A stretch of DNA of 64,000 nt, taken from the NCBI RefSeq assembly GCF_040892615.1, contig NZ_JBFRYC010000014.1, positions 1 through 64,000 on the forward strand, written 5' to 3'. Source of the stretch: Thioclava arctica. GTDB taxonomy: Bacteria; Pseudomonadota; Alphaproteobacteria; Rhodobacterales; Rhodobacteraceae. Position 1 is the first letter of the stretch; every line of letters starts with the position of its first letter. The translations under genes and the position numbers were made by a program. The notes below the pieces were generated by a model. It was not told the origin of the DNA. It ran no database searches and was given only the letters and a program-made list of their open reading frames with translations. Positions 34,225-42,696 of the stretch are shown here, one piece after another.

Positions 34225-35649
34225 TTACGGCAGCAGCGAGAGATAGGACTGCTGCAGACGGCTGCTCGACTTGAGCGCCGAGACACCGGCCTGGGCCTGG
34301 ATCTGGCTTTGCGTCAGTTTCTGCGTGACCTCGGGGATGTTGGCATCCTGCACGGTCGAGAGGCCGTTTTGCAGATTGCTCTGCGTGGTCGTCAGGTTGT
34401 TCAGCGTGGCCTGCATCCGCTGCTGCGTCGCGCCAAGCTGGCCGCCAAGGTTGTTCAGCCCCTGGATCGCGTATTTCACCACATTGATCGCCTCGTTGGC
34501 GCCCTTGGTGGTGGAAACGTCGATCGCGGACAGGCTCTTGAGGTTGGACTGTGCCTGCAAGCCGATATTGCCAGCATTCTTCACGTTGAAGGCAGCATCG
34601 GACTGGAACGAGACCTTGCCCTGCGCGACGAGATCGGTGCCGCTCGCGGAGCCCGTCACCGAGCCGTTCTTGAGCACACCGGACGTCACATTGGTGATCG
34701 AGATGTTTTTCCCGTCGCCCTGGGTCAGCACGAGGTTGCCAGCAGTGTCCTGCTTGGCCGTGATCCCGGTCGTGCTGGTATGACCGTTGATCGCATCCAC
34801 GAGGCCCGACTTGCTGGTGGCCGAGATATTGACCGTGTTGGTCGCGTGGGATCCGCTGCCGCCGTTGCCCAGCGTGAAGTTGAAGGCAGTCCCCGAGGCC
34901 GTGAGGTCCAGCTCGGTGCGCGCCTGCGCGGTCACACCGGTCTGGTTGGTGTGCTGGTTGATGCTGTCTGCGATGCTGGCCGCAGACTCGTCCACAGCCA
35001 CTGCCACGTCGGCGTGGCCATTGCCGCCCTGGATCGTCAGCGAACCGGCCGTAAACGCCGCGCCGTTCGCCGTGACAGCGGCGGAGCTGCCGGAATTGTA
35101 CATCGTTGCCGAAGCATCGAGCGTGTTCATGCCGATCTTGTCAGCCGAGGTGCTGCCGATCGAGAGGCTCAGCGTCTGGCCCTCATTCGCGCCAACCTGG
35201 AACTGCACCCCCGAGAAGCTGCCGTCGAGCAGGCTGATATTGTTGAACTGGGTCTGGTTGGCGATCGTGCTCACCTGCCCGGTCAACTGCGAGACAACGC
35301 CTTGCAGCGATTGCGCCTCTTCCGGCGTCTGGGTGCCGTTGGCAGCCTGCACCGCGATCGAGTTCAGCTTTTGCGCCACGTTGAGCTGCTGTTGCACCGC
35401 CCCCTGCGCCGTTTGCAACAGCGAGATGCCTTCGTTGGCGTTGCTGCTGGCCTGGCTCACACCGTTGATCTGGCTGGTAAAGCCCTGTGCGGTGATGAAA
35501 CCCGCCGGGTTGTCGGCGGGGCTGTTGAGCTTCTGACCGCTCGAGAGCTGTTGCTCGTAGCTGTCATTGGATTGCTGAGCGGCGGAAATGCCGTTCAGCG
35601 CGGTCAGCGCGCCGCTGTTAGAAAGAATTGAACCGATTGCACCGGACAT
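34225..35649 (-). CDS. fliC: flagellin
   Basis: 474 aa. The conserved D0/D1 helices are present at both ends: NDSYEQQLSSGQKLNSPADN, PAGFITAQGFTSQINGVSQA, then QTQFNNISLLDGSFSGVQFQ, and at the C-terminus TTQSNLQNGLSTVQDANIPE followed by SSRLQQSYLSLLP. Residues ~170-390 form a variable Thr/Ser/Asn-rich region that would be surface-exposed and could carry glycans. A strong AGGAG lies upstream of the ATG. This is the only flagellin gene in the window. No FlaF/FlbT genes, the usual alphaproteobacterial flagellin regulators, are near. Confidence 0.96.
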   Translation of the reverse strand: MSGAIGSILSNSGALTALNGISAAQQSNDSYEQQLSSGQKLNSPADNPAGFITAQGFTSQINGVSQASSNANEGISLLQTAQGAVQQQLNVAQKLNSIAVQAANGTQTPEEAQSLQGVVSQLTGQVSTIANQTQFNNISLLDGSFSGVQFQVGANEGQTLSLSIGSTSADKIGMNTLDASATMYNSGSSAAVTANGAAFTAGSLTIQGGNGHADVAVAVDESAASIADSINQHTNQTGVTAQARTELDLTASGTAFNFTLGNGGSGSHATNTVNISATSKSGLVDAINGHTSTTGITAKQDTAGNLVLTQGDGKNISITNVTSGVLKNGSVTGSASGTDLVAQGKVSFQSDAAFNVKNAGNIGLQAQSNLKSLSAIDVSTTKGANEAINVVKYAIQGLNNLGGQLGATQQRMQATLNNLTTTQSNLQNGLSTVQDANIPEVTQKLTQSQIQAQAGVSALKSSSRLQQSYLSLLP

Positions 35650-35712
35650 TATGAATCTCCTGCCTTTTTGAGGGGTCCGCGACGACAGCTTTCCCGTCGA
35701 TCGCTGAAACTA

Positions 35713-35740
35713 TATTCGACGCTGACCCCCGATAATTTCA
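35713..35740 (-). promoter_or_regulatory. weak candidate sigma-28 promoter of fliC
   Basis: On the minus strand TGAA (35740-35737) and GTCGAATA (35720-35713) are 16 bp apart and lie 64 nt before the fliC ATG. Compared with the sigma-28 consensus TAAA-N15-GCCGATAA this is a partial match only. The position fits an expected late-class promoter. The IS element at 35814 begins about 74 bp further upstream and so spares it. Confidence 0.3.
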
Positions 35741-36056
35741 CCAGCCGCGATAACAAGACCGTGAACGCCCAGAAAAACGCATGCGTCGGGAGATCCTCGA
35801 CGCATTTGGCTAGGGTCTGGACCCATTGATTTCAGGCTCGCTGCGTGATTCACGACGCCGCAAACGGAGCAGTGCCGTATCTGATCTTTTCTGGTTGAGC
35901 GATGCGCAGCTGGCGCGTCTTGAGCCCTGCTTCCCCAAGCCCCATGGCAAGCCACGGGTCGATGACCGCAGAGTATTGAGTGGAATTATCTTCATCAATC
36001 GCAATGGGTTACGTTGGCGAGATGCGCCTGCGGAATATGGCCCGCACAAGACGCTA

Positions 36057-36130
36057 TATAACCGCTGGAAGCGATGGAGTGAAAAGGGCGTTTTATAACC
36101 GCTGGAAGCGATGGAGTGAAAAGGGCGTTT
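36057..36130 (+). repeat. 37-bp tandem duplication in the transposase
   Basis: Two adjacent identical 37-bp units (36057-36093 and 36094-36130), each starting TATAACCGCTGG and ending GGGCGTTT. Because 37 is not divisible by three, the duplication shifts the reading frame. Confidence 0.95.
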
Positions 36131-36289
36131 TTGCCCGGATCATGGCCGGCCTCGCAGCGGAGCACCGCGAAGAGAAGACCGTCATGATTGACGCGACCTA
36201 CCTCAAGGCCCACCGAACAGCGACCAGTATGGGTGTGAAAAAGGGGGGCGTGGCCGTCTGATTGGCCGAACCAAGGACGGGATGAACCA

Positions 36290-36328
36290 CTGCCCAGCAG
36301 GGCATTGCGCAGCAATGGCCCGAGAGGG
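36290..36328 (+). repeat. hairpin mini-repeat, copy 1
   Basis: Outer segments CTGCCCAGCAGG and CCGAGAGGG enclose a core that folds on itself (CATTGC, loop GCA, GCAATG). It interrupts the codons of the transposase that normally encode a Met-Asn-Thr-Lys-Leu-His run, adding about 41 nt. The same outer segments, with a different core, recur at 36394-36428 (inverted) and at 44115-44150. Confidence 0.7.
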
Positions 36329-36393
36329 ACCAAACTGCATGCCATCTGTGACAGCCAGGGGGGCCCGCTCAACCTGTTCGTGACCGCAGGGCC

Positions 36394-36428
36394 CCCTCTC
36401 GGCGATGCTTGCATCGCCTGCCGGGCAG
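36394..36428 (-). repeat. hairpin mini-repeat, copy 2 (inverted relative to copy 1)
   Basis: Read on the minus strand it has CTGCCCGGCAGG, then a core of two perfect arms, CGATGC and GCATCG around AA, then CCGAGAGGG. It lies 65 bp from copy 1 in the same dead transposase and splits the codons for Thr-Ala-Gly-Gln. The outer parts match copy 1 nearly base for base while the core differs but stays self-complementary. Confidence 0.7.
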
Positions 36429-36768
36429 CGGGTCAGTGACTATATCGGAGCGCGGGCATTGCTCAGCAGCCTGCCGAACGTGGATTGGTTACTCGGAGAT
36501 CGCGGATATGACGCCGATTGGTTCAACAAATCGTTAAAAAACAAATGGATACGCGCCTGTATCCCTGGCCGAAAGCAACGCAATACGCCCGTGAAATACG
36601 ACAAGCGCCGCTACAAACGACGCAACCGCATCGAGATCATGTTCGGTCGGCTCAAGGACTGGCGGCGCGTCGCAACCCGATACGACAGATGCCCAAAAGT
36701 CTTCCTCTCGGCCATCGCCCTCGCGGCAACCGTCATCTACTGGCTTTGAACCTCAATGAGTCCAGACC

Positions 36769-36834
36769 CTAGACACCCGCCGCGTTCATTTTTCTTTGTT
36801 TGATTTCATAATCAACCGGCGACCGCATGCCATC
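36769..36834 (-). pseudogene. 3' end of an IS3-family OrfB transposase
   Basis: The minus strand encodes an end reading MRSPVDYEIKQRKMNAAGV and then TAG. This is the typical last stretch of IS3-family OrfB (S-P-x-D-Y/F-E). Only about 21 codons are recognisable. The TAG lies in the CTAG target duplicated by the IS427-group element. The orfA half of an IS3-family element lies on the same strand at 44154-44288. Confidence 0.65.
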
Positions 36835-37314
36835 GATATCGCATAGCCCTTAGATGCTGGAGCCTACAGAAGAACTGAATGCCTTCAATGCTCGCAGGCG
36901 GCTTGCAAGCCCGTGTACCGGTGCTCAACTCTCCTACCCGCCCCAAGGTCGCACAATATATTGACAAACCTATGGCGCTCAACACAATATACGGGAAATC
37001 GCACTTCGTGCACAATCCGCATACAGTTTTCGCTGCATTCTCACCTCGTTTTCATGTATAGTATGCAGCATCAAACATTTAGCGAAAACGACGCACAATG
37101 AATTATGTCATGAGCACTTTAAATGTGCACAAAAGACTTAGGCTGGATAAGCGCCACCACAGCGACAATTGGTTTGCGCGGCTACCGACCGGCAGATTTA
37201 GGCCACAGTTGAACAGGTCTTGCTTAGAAAACGTCCATTTTTAGCCTTTTCTTAACGATAAGCAGAGCACTCAGGCCTGACGTGGCGCAAACGTGGCCTG
37301 CTTGAGAGGCAGCA
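36835..37314. other. non-coding, A/T-richer stretch before the phosphorelay genes
   Basis: 480 bp without a credible gene. Its composition is clearly more A/T-rich than that of the flagellar genes. No hairpin, tRNA or promoter could be assigned with confidence. A GAGAGG ribosome site at the right end serves the REC protein gene at 37315. Confidence 0.5.
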
Positions 37315-37710
37315 ATGATTAAACCAAATACAAGTCAGACCACCCGGGTTCTTCTGGCCGAAGATGACGAGACGAACATACAGGTTATTCTTGCCTATCT
37401 GTCGGCTCTCCCCACACTTGAGCTGATGGTTGTCAAAGACGGGCGCGCCGCGTTGGAAACGGCAACGGTCAACCTGTATGAACTGATGATCTTCGATCAG
37501 AATATGCCCTTCATAACCGGTGATCGTATCATTCGGCACCTGCAAGCCAGCGGATCAATCAACGCTCATACCCCTGTCATCCGCCTCAGCGCCGATACAA
37601 CGCAAACAAAAGATGCGTCCGCAGGTAGCTCCAGAAATATTCATCTTTCCAAACCCCTTCGGCAAAATGAACTAATCGATACGATCAAATTGCTTTTAAC
37701 GAACATTTAA
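37315..37710 (+). CDS. single-domain response regulator (REC only)
   Basis: 131 aa, one receiver domain and nothing else. The acidic pocket is D17/D18 (LLAEDDETN), the phosphoacceptor is D61 (LMIFDQNMPF), the Ser/Thr switch is in VIRLSADT and the lysine is in HLSKPLR. The Asp is followed by QNMP rather than the common xRMP. Stand-alone receivers act as shuttles or phosphate sinks in phosphorelays; the hybrid kinase 160 bp downstream on the same strand is the obvious partner. Codon use is less GC-rich than in the flagellar genes. Confidence 0.88.
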   Translation: MIKPNTSQTTRVLLAEDDETNIQVILAYLSALPTLELMVVKDGRAALETATVNLYELMIFDQNMPFITGDRIIRHLQASGSINAHTPVIRLSADTTQTKDASAGSSRNIHLSKPLRQNELIDTIKLLLTNI

Positions 37711-37869
37711 TTACCGGGAGCGACCGATCTGCAAATCTCCTCTGGGTTGTTTTAGTCACATCATTCAGCAATGTCTGGAAGAATCGCTCAGGGGCTGGAC
37801 TGTTCGGGGGACTGCCGCTCTATATTCGATCTAAAACAAGCGCCGAACAGCGAAAAATGGTGAGATCAA

Positions 37870-40800
37870 ATGCGGCAAGAGACAAAAGTGGTAGCCAGCG
37901 AAGCGACACAAACGGGCCAAGCTGGAGAGCCGGAGAGCTCGATCCTCACCCAAGCATTAACAACGCTCGCAGCTTTGGCGGATCATGAAATCCGCTCAGG
38001 TCTTGAAACTGTTCTGAGCCTGCTGAAGCGTGAAGTCGGCGCTGATTCCATTTGCCTCTTTTCCGTATCGCCCCGCGAAGAGCTTGAGTTGGTCCAGCAT
38101 CTGGGCAACGAAGCCCCCCATGGGGCCGCGCTAAAAGACCACCGTTTGACCGCCAAATTATCGTTGCAAAGCAGTCCCGATTCCTGTGACGCGTGCGACG
38201 AAACCGCCGCAGTTCAAAGCTTGGCGGCGAAAGATGTGGCAGGAAATGTTTGCGTGGTTCTGACCTTTGATATGGGTGAACACGTTGCTCGACGAGACGC
38301 CATCCGAAACGACGAAATCGTCAAGGTTCTTCTTGCAATCAGCAGTGTCTTGCGGCGCGCCCCGCTGGGTGGAGTTTCTTTGCGAAGCGACCTCGTCGAA
38401 GCTGCCGATATGGTTGAAATGGGCATCGCCTTCTTCGATGCGAGCGGGCAGATCAGCTTTCGCAATGGCCCCTTCAGGCGTTTCTTCAAGGAATATGAAG
38501 GGTCTTTGAAGACCTTGGATGCCTTAAAGAAGACGATCGAAAAACTCAGGTTGGAACTGGTCTTTCCGGGTAGAGGGGCGCCCGAACCCAGTAACGCGAA
38601 CGACAAGAGGGTCATGATTTCGGATGGACGCATCCTTGACCTCAAGATCAGATTGCTGCCCAGCGGGACGACACTCATTCAATGCGCAGATATCGGTGGT
38701 TGTCCGATCGAAAAGGCGCGCATGCAGGCTGCGATCGACGGCGCGGGGCTTGGCACTTGGGAATGGACAATGTCCACGGGCCAACACAAGATCAACGCGC
38801 GTTGGGCGGAGATGTTGGGCTATACAATCAATGAGCTCGGCTCGATGACTTTCGATCGGTTTCAAAGTCTCGTGCATCCGGATTCTCTCAAAGAACTAAA
38901 GAAAACGTCGGAAAAGGTTCTGCTGGGCGAGACCGATTCATTCGAAGCCGAAATACAAATGTTCCACAAAAGCGGCCGTCTGGTGTGGGTGAAATCCCAA
39001 GGGCGCGTGGCCGCTTTTGACTCTAACGGAGCCCCTGCGGTCATGTCGGGGGTTCTTCTGGAAATTTCAGACCTCAAGCTGGCCGAAGGTCGTTTGTTGG
39101 ACCTTCTCGAGGGGGCGCATATCGGGACATGGGACTGGGACCTGATTGCCGACACTCAAACAGGAAACCAGCAATGGGTTCAAATGCTTGGATATTCATC
39201 TGACGAAATTGGTCCGATCACATACAATTCCTGGCGCGCTCTTGTGCATCCAGACGATATCGACGCTGTCGAAGAGGAGGCGAAGCGTAGCCTCGAGGGA
39301 GAAACGGATTCTCTCCTCGCAGAATACCGGATGCGCCATCTGGATGGGAATTGGGTCTGGTTGCTCGATCGGGCGAGGGTCGTATCACGGGACCGCGACG
39401 GGCGCGCGGCGTATATCGCAGGGATCCAGATAGATATCAGCGAACAGAAGGCCCGCGAAGAAGCGCTTCAGGCCGCCAAATCCGAGCTGGAACGCGCCTT
39501 CAATGATCGTAACACGGCTGAAAAACGCCTGGCAGATATCGCGGCGGTCAGTGACGATTTGTTTTGGGAACAGGACAGCGAGATGCGCTTTCAATTCCTG
39601 TCGCACCGCAAGTTTCGTGAAATGTCAGGCGAGAACAAGACCGAGCTGCTGGGCAGCACCTTGACGGAATGGCTTGCGGATCGTCCAGGCTTGCGTGCAA
39701 GCGCAGATTGGGATGGCTTGCTGGCGAAGATGGAAGACCACAAACCATTTCGCGATTTCGTTTCCGGATTCTACTCCGAGGCACATGGAGAACCGCGTTG
39801 GCTGCGGTTTAACGGCGCGCCTGTCTTCAACGCTGACGGAGAGTTTCAGGGCTACAGGGGCGTCGGGTCGGATGTGACGCAGCTCTATCGTGCTAAGTTG
39901 AAGGCCGAAGAAGCCAGCAAATCCAAGACCCTTTTCCTAGCGAATATGAGCCATGAAATCAGGACGCCGTTGAACGGCGTGCTTGGGATGGCCGAAGTTC
40001 TGGACAATACGCTGACGGACCCCACCAAGAAAAAGATGATCCGAACCATTCGGAATTCCGGGGAATCTCTGCTCAACATTCTCAACGACATTCTGGACAT
40101 GTCCAAGATCGAGGCGCGTAAACTTGAGTTGGAGCTCCTCTCGTTCGATCCCACGGAACTTGCGACACGTGTCGAAGAACTGCATCAATTGCGCGCCGAC
40201 GAAAAAGGCCTTGATTTCGAAGTCAGCATTGCCATGGGAGCGCAGAAACCCCGCATCGGGGATTGCCATCGCATACGACAGATTATGAACAACCTGATCA
40301 GCAATGCGATCAAATTCACCGACAAGGGAGAAGTGAGCGTCAGCCTGAAAGGGAGACCGGGCCGTCCATTCGTCATCGAAGTTTCCGATACCGGCATCGG
40401 GATGAACGAGAAACATATCTCCGAGATCCACGACGATTTCACGCAGGCGGATCCCTCGATCACGCGCCGCTTTGGCGGCACGGGTCTGGGCATGTCGATC
40501 ACCAAGAGCTTGGTGGAGATGATGCACGGGACAATCACCGTCCAGTCCGAAGTCGGGGCTGGAACGAAGATCACGGTGGCGCTGCCGCTCCCGGTTGATG
40601 ATGCCCTGCCCGTACCGCCGAAGCAGGTTGAAACGTCTGATCTGTGCCTCAAGGGGCGCCATATTCTCATCGCGGATGACAACCCGACCAACTGCACCGT
40701 TCTGGAGCATCTCGTTCACCAGCTGGGCGCAACCAGTGTCGTGACGGTGAACGGGTTGGAGGCGGTTCAGGCGTGGGAACAGGAGGATTTCGATCTTCTG

Positions 40801-41031
40801 CTTCTGGATATCGCCATGCCGGTCATGGATGGGAAAACGGCGCTTCAGACAATCCGCGAGGCCGAAGCCAGCAGCGGCCGGCCCTACACGAATGCAATCG
40901 CAGTGACGGCGAATGTCATGCCCTACCAGATCAGCGAATATATCGAAGCCGGGTTCGACGTGACCATCGCCAAACCTATTTCAGCAAAACAGGTTTGTCG
41001 TGCCGCGGCGGCACTGCTGGATGAGGCCTGA
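37870..41031 (+). CDS. cytoplasmic multi-PAS hybrid histidine kinase
   Basis: 1053 aa without any membrane helix or signal, so it senses an internal cue. Order: a GAF-like N-terminus (~30-170); a PAS-like fold (~180-270, MGIAFFDASGQISFRNGPF); two PAS_3-type domains (~283-405 GTWEWTMSTGQHKINARWAE, ~409-535 GTWDWDL); a fourth PAS (~557-680); a HisKA helix with H695 (LANMSHEIRTPLNGVLGMAE); an HATPase domain (NNLISNAIKFTDKG, DTGIGM, GGTGLGMSI); and a C-terminal receiver with D980 (LLLLDIAMPVMDGKTALQTI). It would pass phosphate to its receiver and on through the Hpt protein encoded next door. Its target is unknown. Confidence 0.93.
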   Translation: MRQETKVVASEATQTGQAGEPESSILTQALTTLAALADHEIRSGLETVLSLLKREVGADSICLFSVSPREELELVQHLGNEAPHGAALKDHRLTAKLSLQSSPDSCDACDETAAVQSLAAKDVAGNVCVVLTFDMGEHVARRDAIRNDEIVKVLLAISSVLRRAPLGGVSLRSDLVEAADMVEMGIAFFDASGQISFRNGPFRRFFKEYEGSLKTLDALKKTIEKLRLELVFPGRGAPEPSNANDKRVMISDGRILDLKIRLLPSGTTLIQCADIGGCPIEKARMQAAIDGAGLGTWEWTMSTGQHKINARWAEMLGYTINELGSMTFDRFQSLVHPDSLKELKKTSEKVLLGETDSFEAEIQMFHKSGRLVWVKSQGRVAAFDSNGAPAVMSGVLLEISDLKLAEGRLLDLLEGAHIGTWDWDLIADTQTGNQQWVQMLGYSSDEIGPITYNSWRALVHPDDIDAVEEEAKRSLEGETDSLLAEYRMRHLDGNWVWLLDRARVVSRDRDGRAAYIAGIQIDISEQKAREEALQAAKSELERAFNDRNTAEKRLADIAAVSDDLFWEQDSEMRFQFLSHRKFREMSGENKTELLGSTLTEWLADRPGLRASADWDGLLAKMEDHKPFRDFVSGFYSEAHGEPRWLRFNGAPVFNADGEFQGYRGVGSDVTQLYRAKLKAEEASKSKTLFLANMSHEIRTPLNGVLGMAEVLDNTLTDPTKKKMIRTIRNSGESLLNILNDILDMSKIEARKLELELLSFDPTELATRVEELHQLRADEKGLDFEVSIAMGAQKPRIGDCHRIRQIMNNLISNAIKFTDKGEVSVSLKGRPGRPFVIEVSDTGIGMNEKHISEIHDDFTQADPSITRRFGGTGLGMSITKSLVEMMHGTITVQSEVGAGTKITVALPLPVDDALPVPPKQVETSDLCLKGRHILIADDNPTNCTVLEHLVHQLGATSVVTVNGLEAVQAWEQEDFDLLLLDIAMPVMDGKTALQTIREAEASSGRPYTNAIAVTANVMPYQISEYIEAGFDVTIAKPISAKQVCRAAAALLDEA

Positions 41032-41045
41032 AAGAGCGCCTCAGC

Positions 41046-41423
41046 TCAGCTTTCGGATTGATCCAGCAGCGCTTCCATCTCGTCGAGCAGATCCTCGACG
41101 GCGCCTTCGGCAATGAGCCATGTCTGTGACGCGGCCTGTCCGCTGGAGCGCGCCGATCCGATGAGATCGTCGAGCTGCATCGACAACTTGCCAAGCCGTT
41201 GAAGCCCCAAGGTCGCGGCGACACCGGCCATTTTGTGGGCCATCTCCCCTATCGCGGAGATCGCGCGCTCTGGCTGTTGAGATGACGTCACCTCTGCCTT
41301 GAGGGATTCCAGCATGAGACTGCGCTCTATGAGCCTCGCGATGAAGTCCTTACGGATACGCGCAATCACCAAATCGATGCCGGTGTTTTCGGAGGAATCG
41401 TCTGCTTGCGAGATAGCCATCAT
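41046..41423 (-). CDS. histidine phosphotransfer (Hpt) protein
   Basis: About 125 aa from the ATG at 41423 (a second ATG follows directly at 41420); both lie just behind a GGGAGAGGAG ribosome site, whereas the longer frame to 41450 does not. An Hpt four-helix protein: the phosphorylated histidine sits in EMAHKMAGVAATLGLQRLGK. It would carry phosphate between the hybrid kinase receiver and the response regulators. It follows the regulator gene at 41437 on the same strand and converges with the kinase gene, 14 bp apart. Confidence 0.85.
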   Translation of the reverse strand: MMAISQADDSSENTGIDLVIARIRKDFIARLIERSLMLESLKAEVTSSQQPERAISAIGEMAHKMAGVAATLGLQRLGKLSMQLDDLIGSARSSGQAASQTWLIAEGAVEDLLDEMEALLDQSES

Positions 41424-41436
41424 GTCTCCTCTCCCG

Positions 41437-42402
41437 TCACAGGCTGCCAATGAGCCGGCGCTTCAGCCGGTCTTTCAACGGCGAATGGGATTCGGCAGGA
41501 TAGATCTGCATCTTGGCCAATTGCAACAGACGCGTCGGCCGCCCGATGGCCAGCGACGGCATGCGCGCGAGGGTACCAAATCGGATGACAGGCAGGGACA
41601 TGTTTGCATCGCTATAGATCGGTTCGAAATCGCTCATGCTGAAATTCGCAGTCGCTGTCATTAATTCCGCGTCATAGCCGTTCTCCCCGCGCAAGACGCA
41701 AGAGAATATGCCACCGCCCGTGTAGGATATCATGGCATCTTCGGTCTTCAGGCAGTCCTGAACGATTGTGGCAACATCGCCAATCATGTCCACGAAATTG
41801 CCAGGAGTTTTCGTCATAAATATCTGATCGGCGTTTTCGATAGCCACGGCACAGGCGCGCAGGCCATGCATACGCCCCAGGCCCAGCGTCAGCAGGTAGT
41901 TCTCCAAAGCGGTCGGACTTAGAAGGCGATCGACATTGGGCAGGGTAATTGGATCGTCGAAGGCAAAGGGCGGAGCGATCGCATAGGACGACAGCGACGC
42001 ACTCGCGGCGGCAGCGGCCTTTTCCTGCATCCGCAAGCGCGCGACCATTCCAAGGCGCGCCTTGAGTTCGACCCGGTCAAGCGGCTTGGTGATATAATCC
42101 AGCGCGCCGGCAGCAAAGGCATCGTCGATAAAGGATTTATCCGACATCGCCGTAACCATGACGATCGGCGTCTCGCGATAAGCTGGAAGGGTTCGAATAT
42201 GGCGGCACAATGTAACGCCATCCATTTCGGGCATCCGAATATCCAGCATGATCAAATCGTAGCGCGCGCGTGGCGACTTAAGACGCGCAAGCGCCTCACG
42301 TCCGGAGCCTGCCGTATTGACGTCGCAATAGCCAAGATCTTTCAGTTGCGCACTAAGCAGCCGCAGGAAGAGTGGCTCGTCGTCTACAACCAGGATCTGC
42401 AT
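41437..42402 (-). CDS. response regulator with degenerate GGDEF-like output domain (A)
   Basis: 321 aa. Residues 1-120 are a receiver with D54 (YDLIMLDIRMPEMDGVTLCR) and the lysine in YITKPLDRVEL. Residues ~150-310 have the layout of a GGDEF domain (LPNVDRLLSPTALENYLLTL as the start), but the catalytic motif is GGGIF at 229-233 (MISYTGGGIFSCVL). Diguanylate cyclase activity is therefore unlikely. The domain may bind nucleotide or a protein partner. It is paralogous to the regulator at 42697 and divergently transcribed from it. Confidence 0.82.
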   Translation of the reverse strand: MQILVVDDEPLFLRLLSAQLKDLGYCDVNTAGSGREALARLKSPRARYDLIMLDIRMPEMDGVTLCRHIRTLPAYRETPIVMVTAMSDKSFIDDAFAAGALDYITKPLDRVELKARLGMVARLRMQEKAAAAASASLSSYAIAPPFAFDDPITLPNVDRLLSPTALENYLLTLGLGRMHGLRACAVAIENADQIFMTKTPGNFVDMIGDVATIVQDCLKTEDAMISYTGGGIFSCVLRGENGYDAELMTATANFSMSDFEPIYSDANMSLPVIRFGTLARMPSLAIGRPTRLLQLAKMQIYPAESHSPLKDRLKRRLIGSL

Positions 42403-42696
42403 GCCTGAACCTTTCGCTCAGCTTTGACCCGATCAATACAAGGGTGGATCAAAGATGTCCTCTAAAACCTTGAGGTGTTTTTGCTCCACGAATGTGGTCA
42501 ATTCGTGGCGCATTTGCAGAATTGTGTCGACCAGCGCATTAATCCGGTGGCACAGCCTCATCGCCGTGCTGTGCTTTGCCGAAAATGGCAACACATGCGA
42601 AAAAATAACTCCGCACGCAAGAGTTGCAAGCCTTTTGCCCAATTTCGAACACATTTCGACCCTACCAAAATCTTGTGGGCAGGGCTGAAAACAAGA
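42403..42696. other. divergent intergenic region between the two response regulators
   Basis: About 294 bp that must hold the promoters of both divergent regulator genes. A minus-strand open frame of 90 codons crosses it but has no recognisable product and no clear ribosome site, so I treat it as non-coding. No operator palindrome stands out. Confidence 0.4.

Larger units (their letters stand above)
35826..36749 (+). pseudogene. IS427-group transposase, disrupted
   Basis: The N-terminal part reads SDLFWLSDAQLARLEPCFPK and GIIFINRNGLRWRDAPAEYG up to KTLYNRWKRWSEKG. The C-terminal DDE part, in another frame, reads SDYIGARALLSSLPNVDWLL, GDRGYDADWF and RNRIEIMFGRLKDWRRVATR, ending AIALAATVIYWL. 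Members of this group often use a programmed frameshift. Here a 37-bp duplication (36057-36130) and two ~35-40-bp insertions (36290-36328, 36394-36428) add further breaks, so no functional enzyme can be made. Confidence 0.88.
35810..36772 (+). mobile_element. IS5-superfamily (IS427-group) insertion sequence, inactivated
   Basis: The element proper spans 35814-36768 (955 bp). Its ends are inverted repeats, GGTCTGGACCCATTGA on the left and the same sequence with one change (GGTCTGGACTCATTGA) inward from the right. It is flanked on both sides by CTAG (35810-35813 and 36769-36772), the 4-bp target duplication typical of the IS427 group. The transposase inside is broken by a 37-bp tandem duplication and by two hairpin mini-repeats. 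The element inserted at the stop codon of an older IS3-family gene. Confidence 0.9.

Noticed and set aside
34156..35631. A 491-codon plus-strand frame opposite flagellin
   Set aside because: Shadow of fliC; it starts and ends almost with fliC and has no protein features.
36290..36428. The two mini-repeats as a CRISPR array
   Set aside because: Only two units, in opposite orientation, with hairpin cores instead of spacers and no cas genes in the window.
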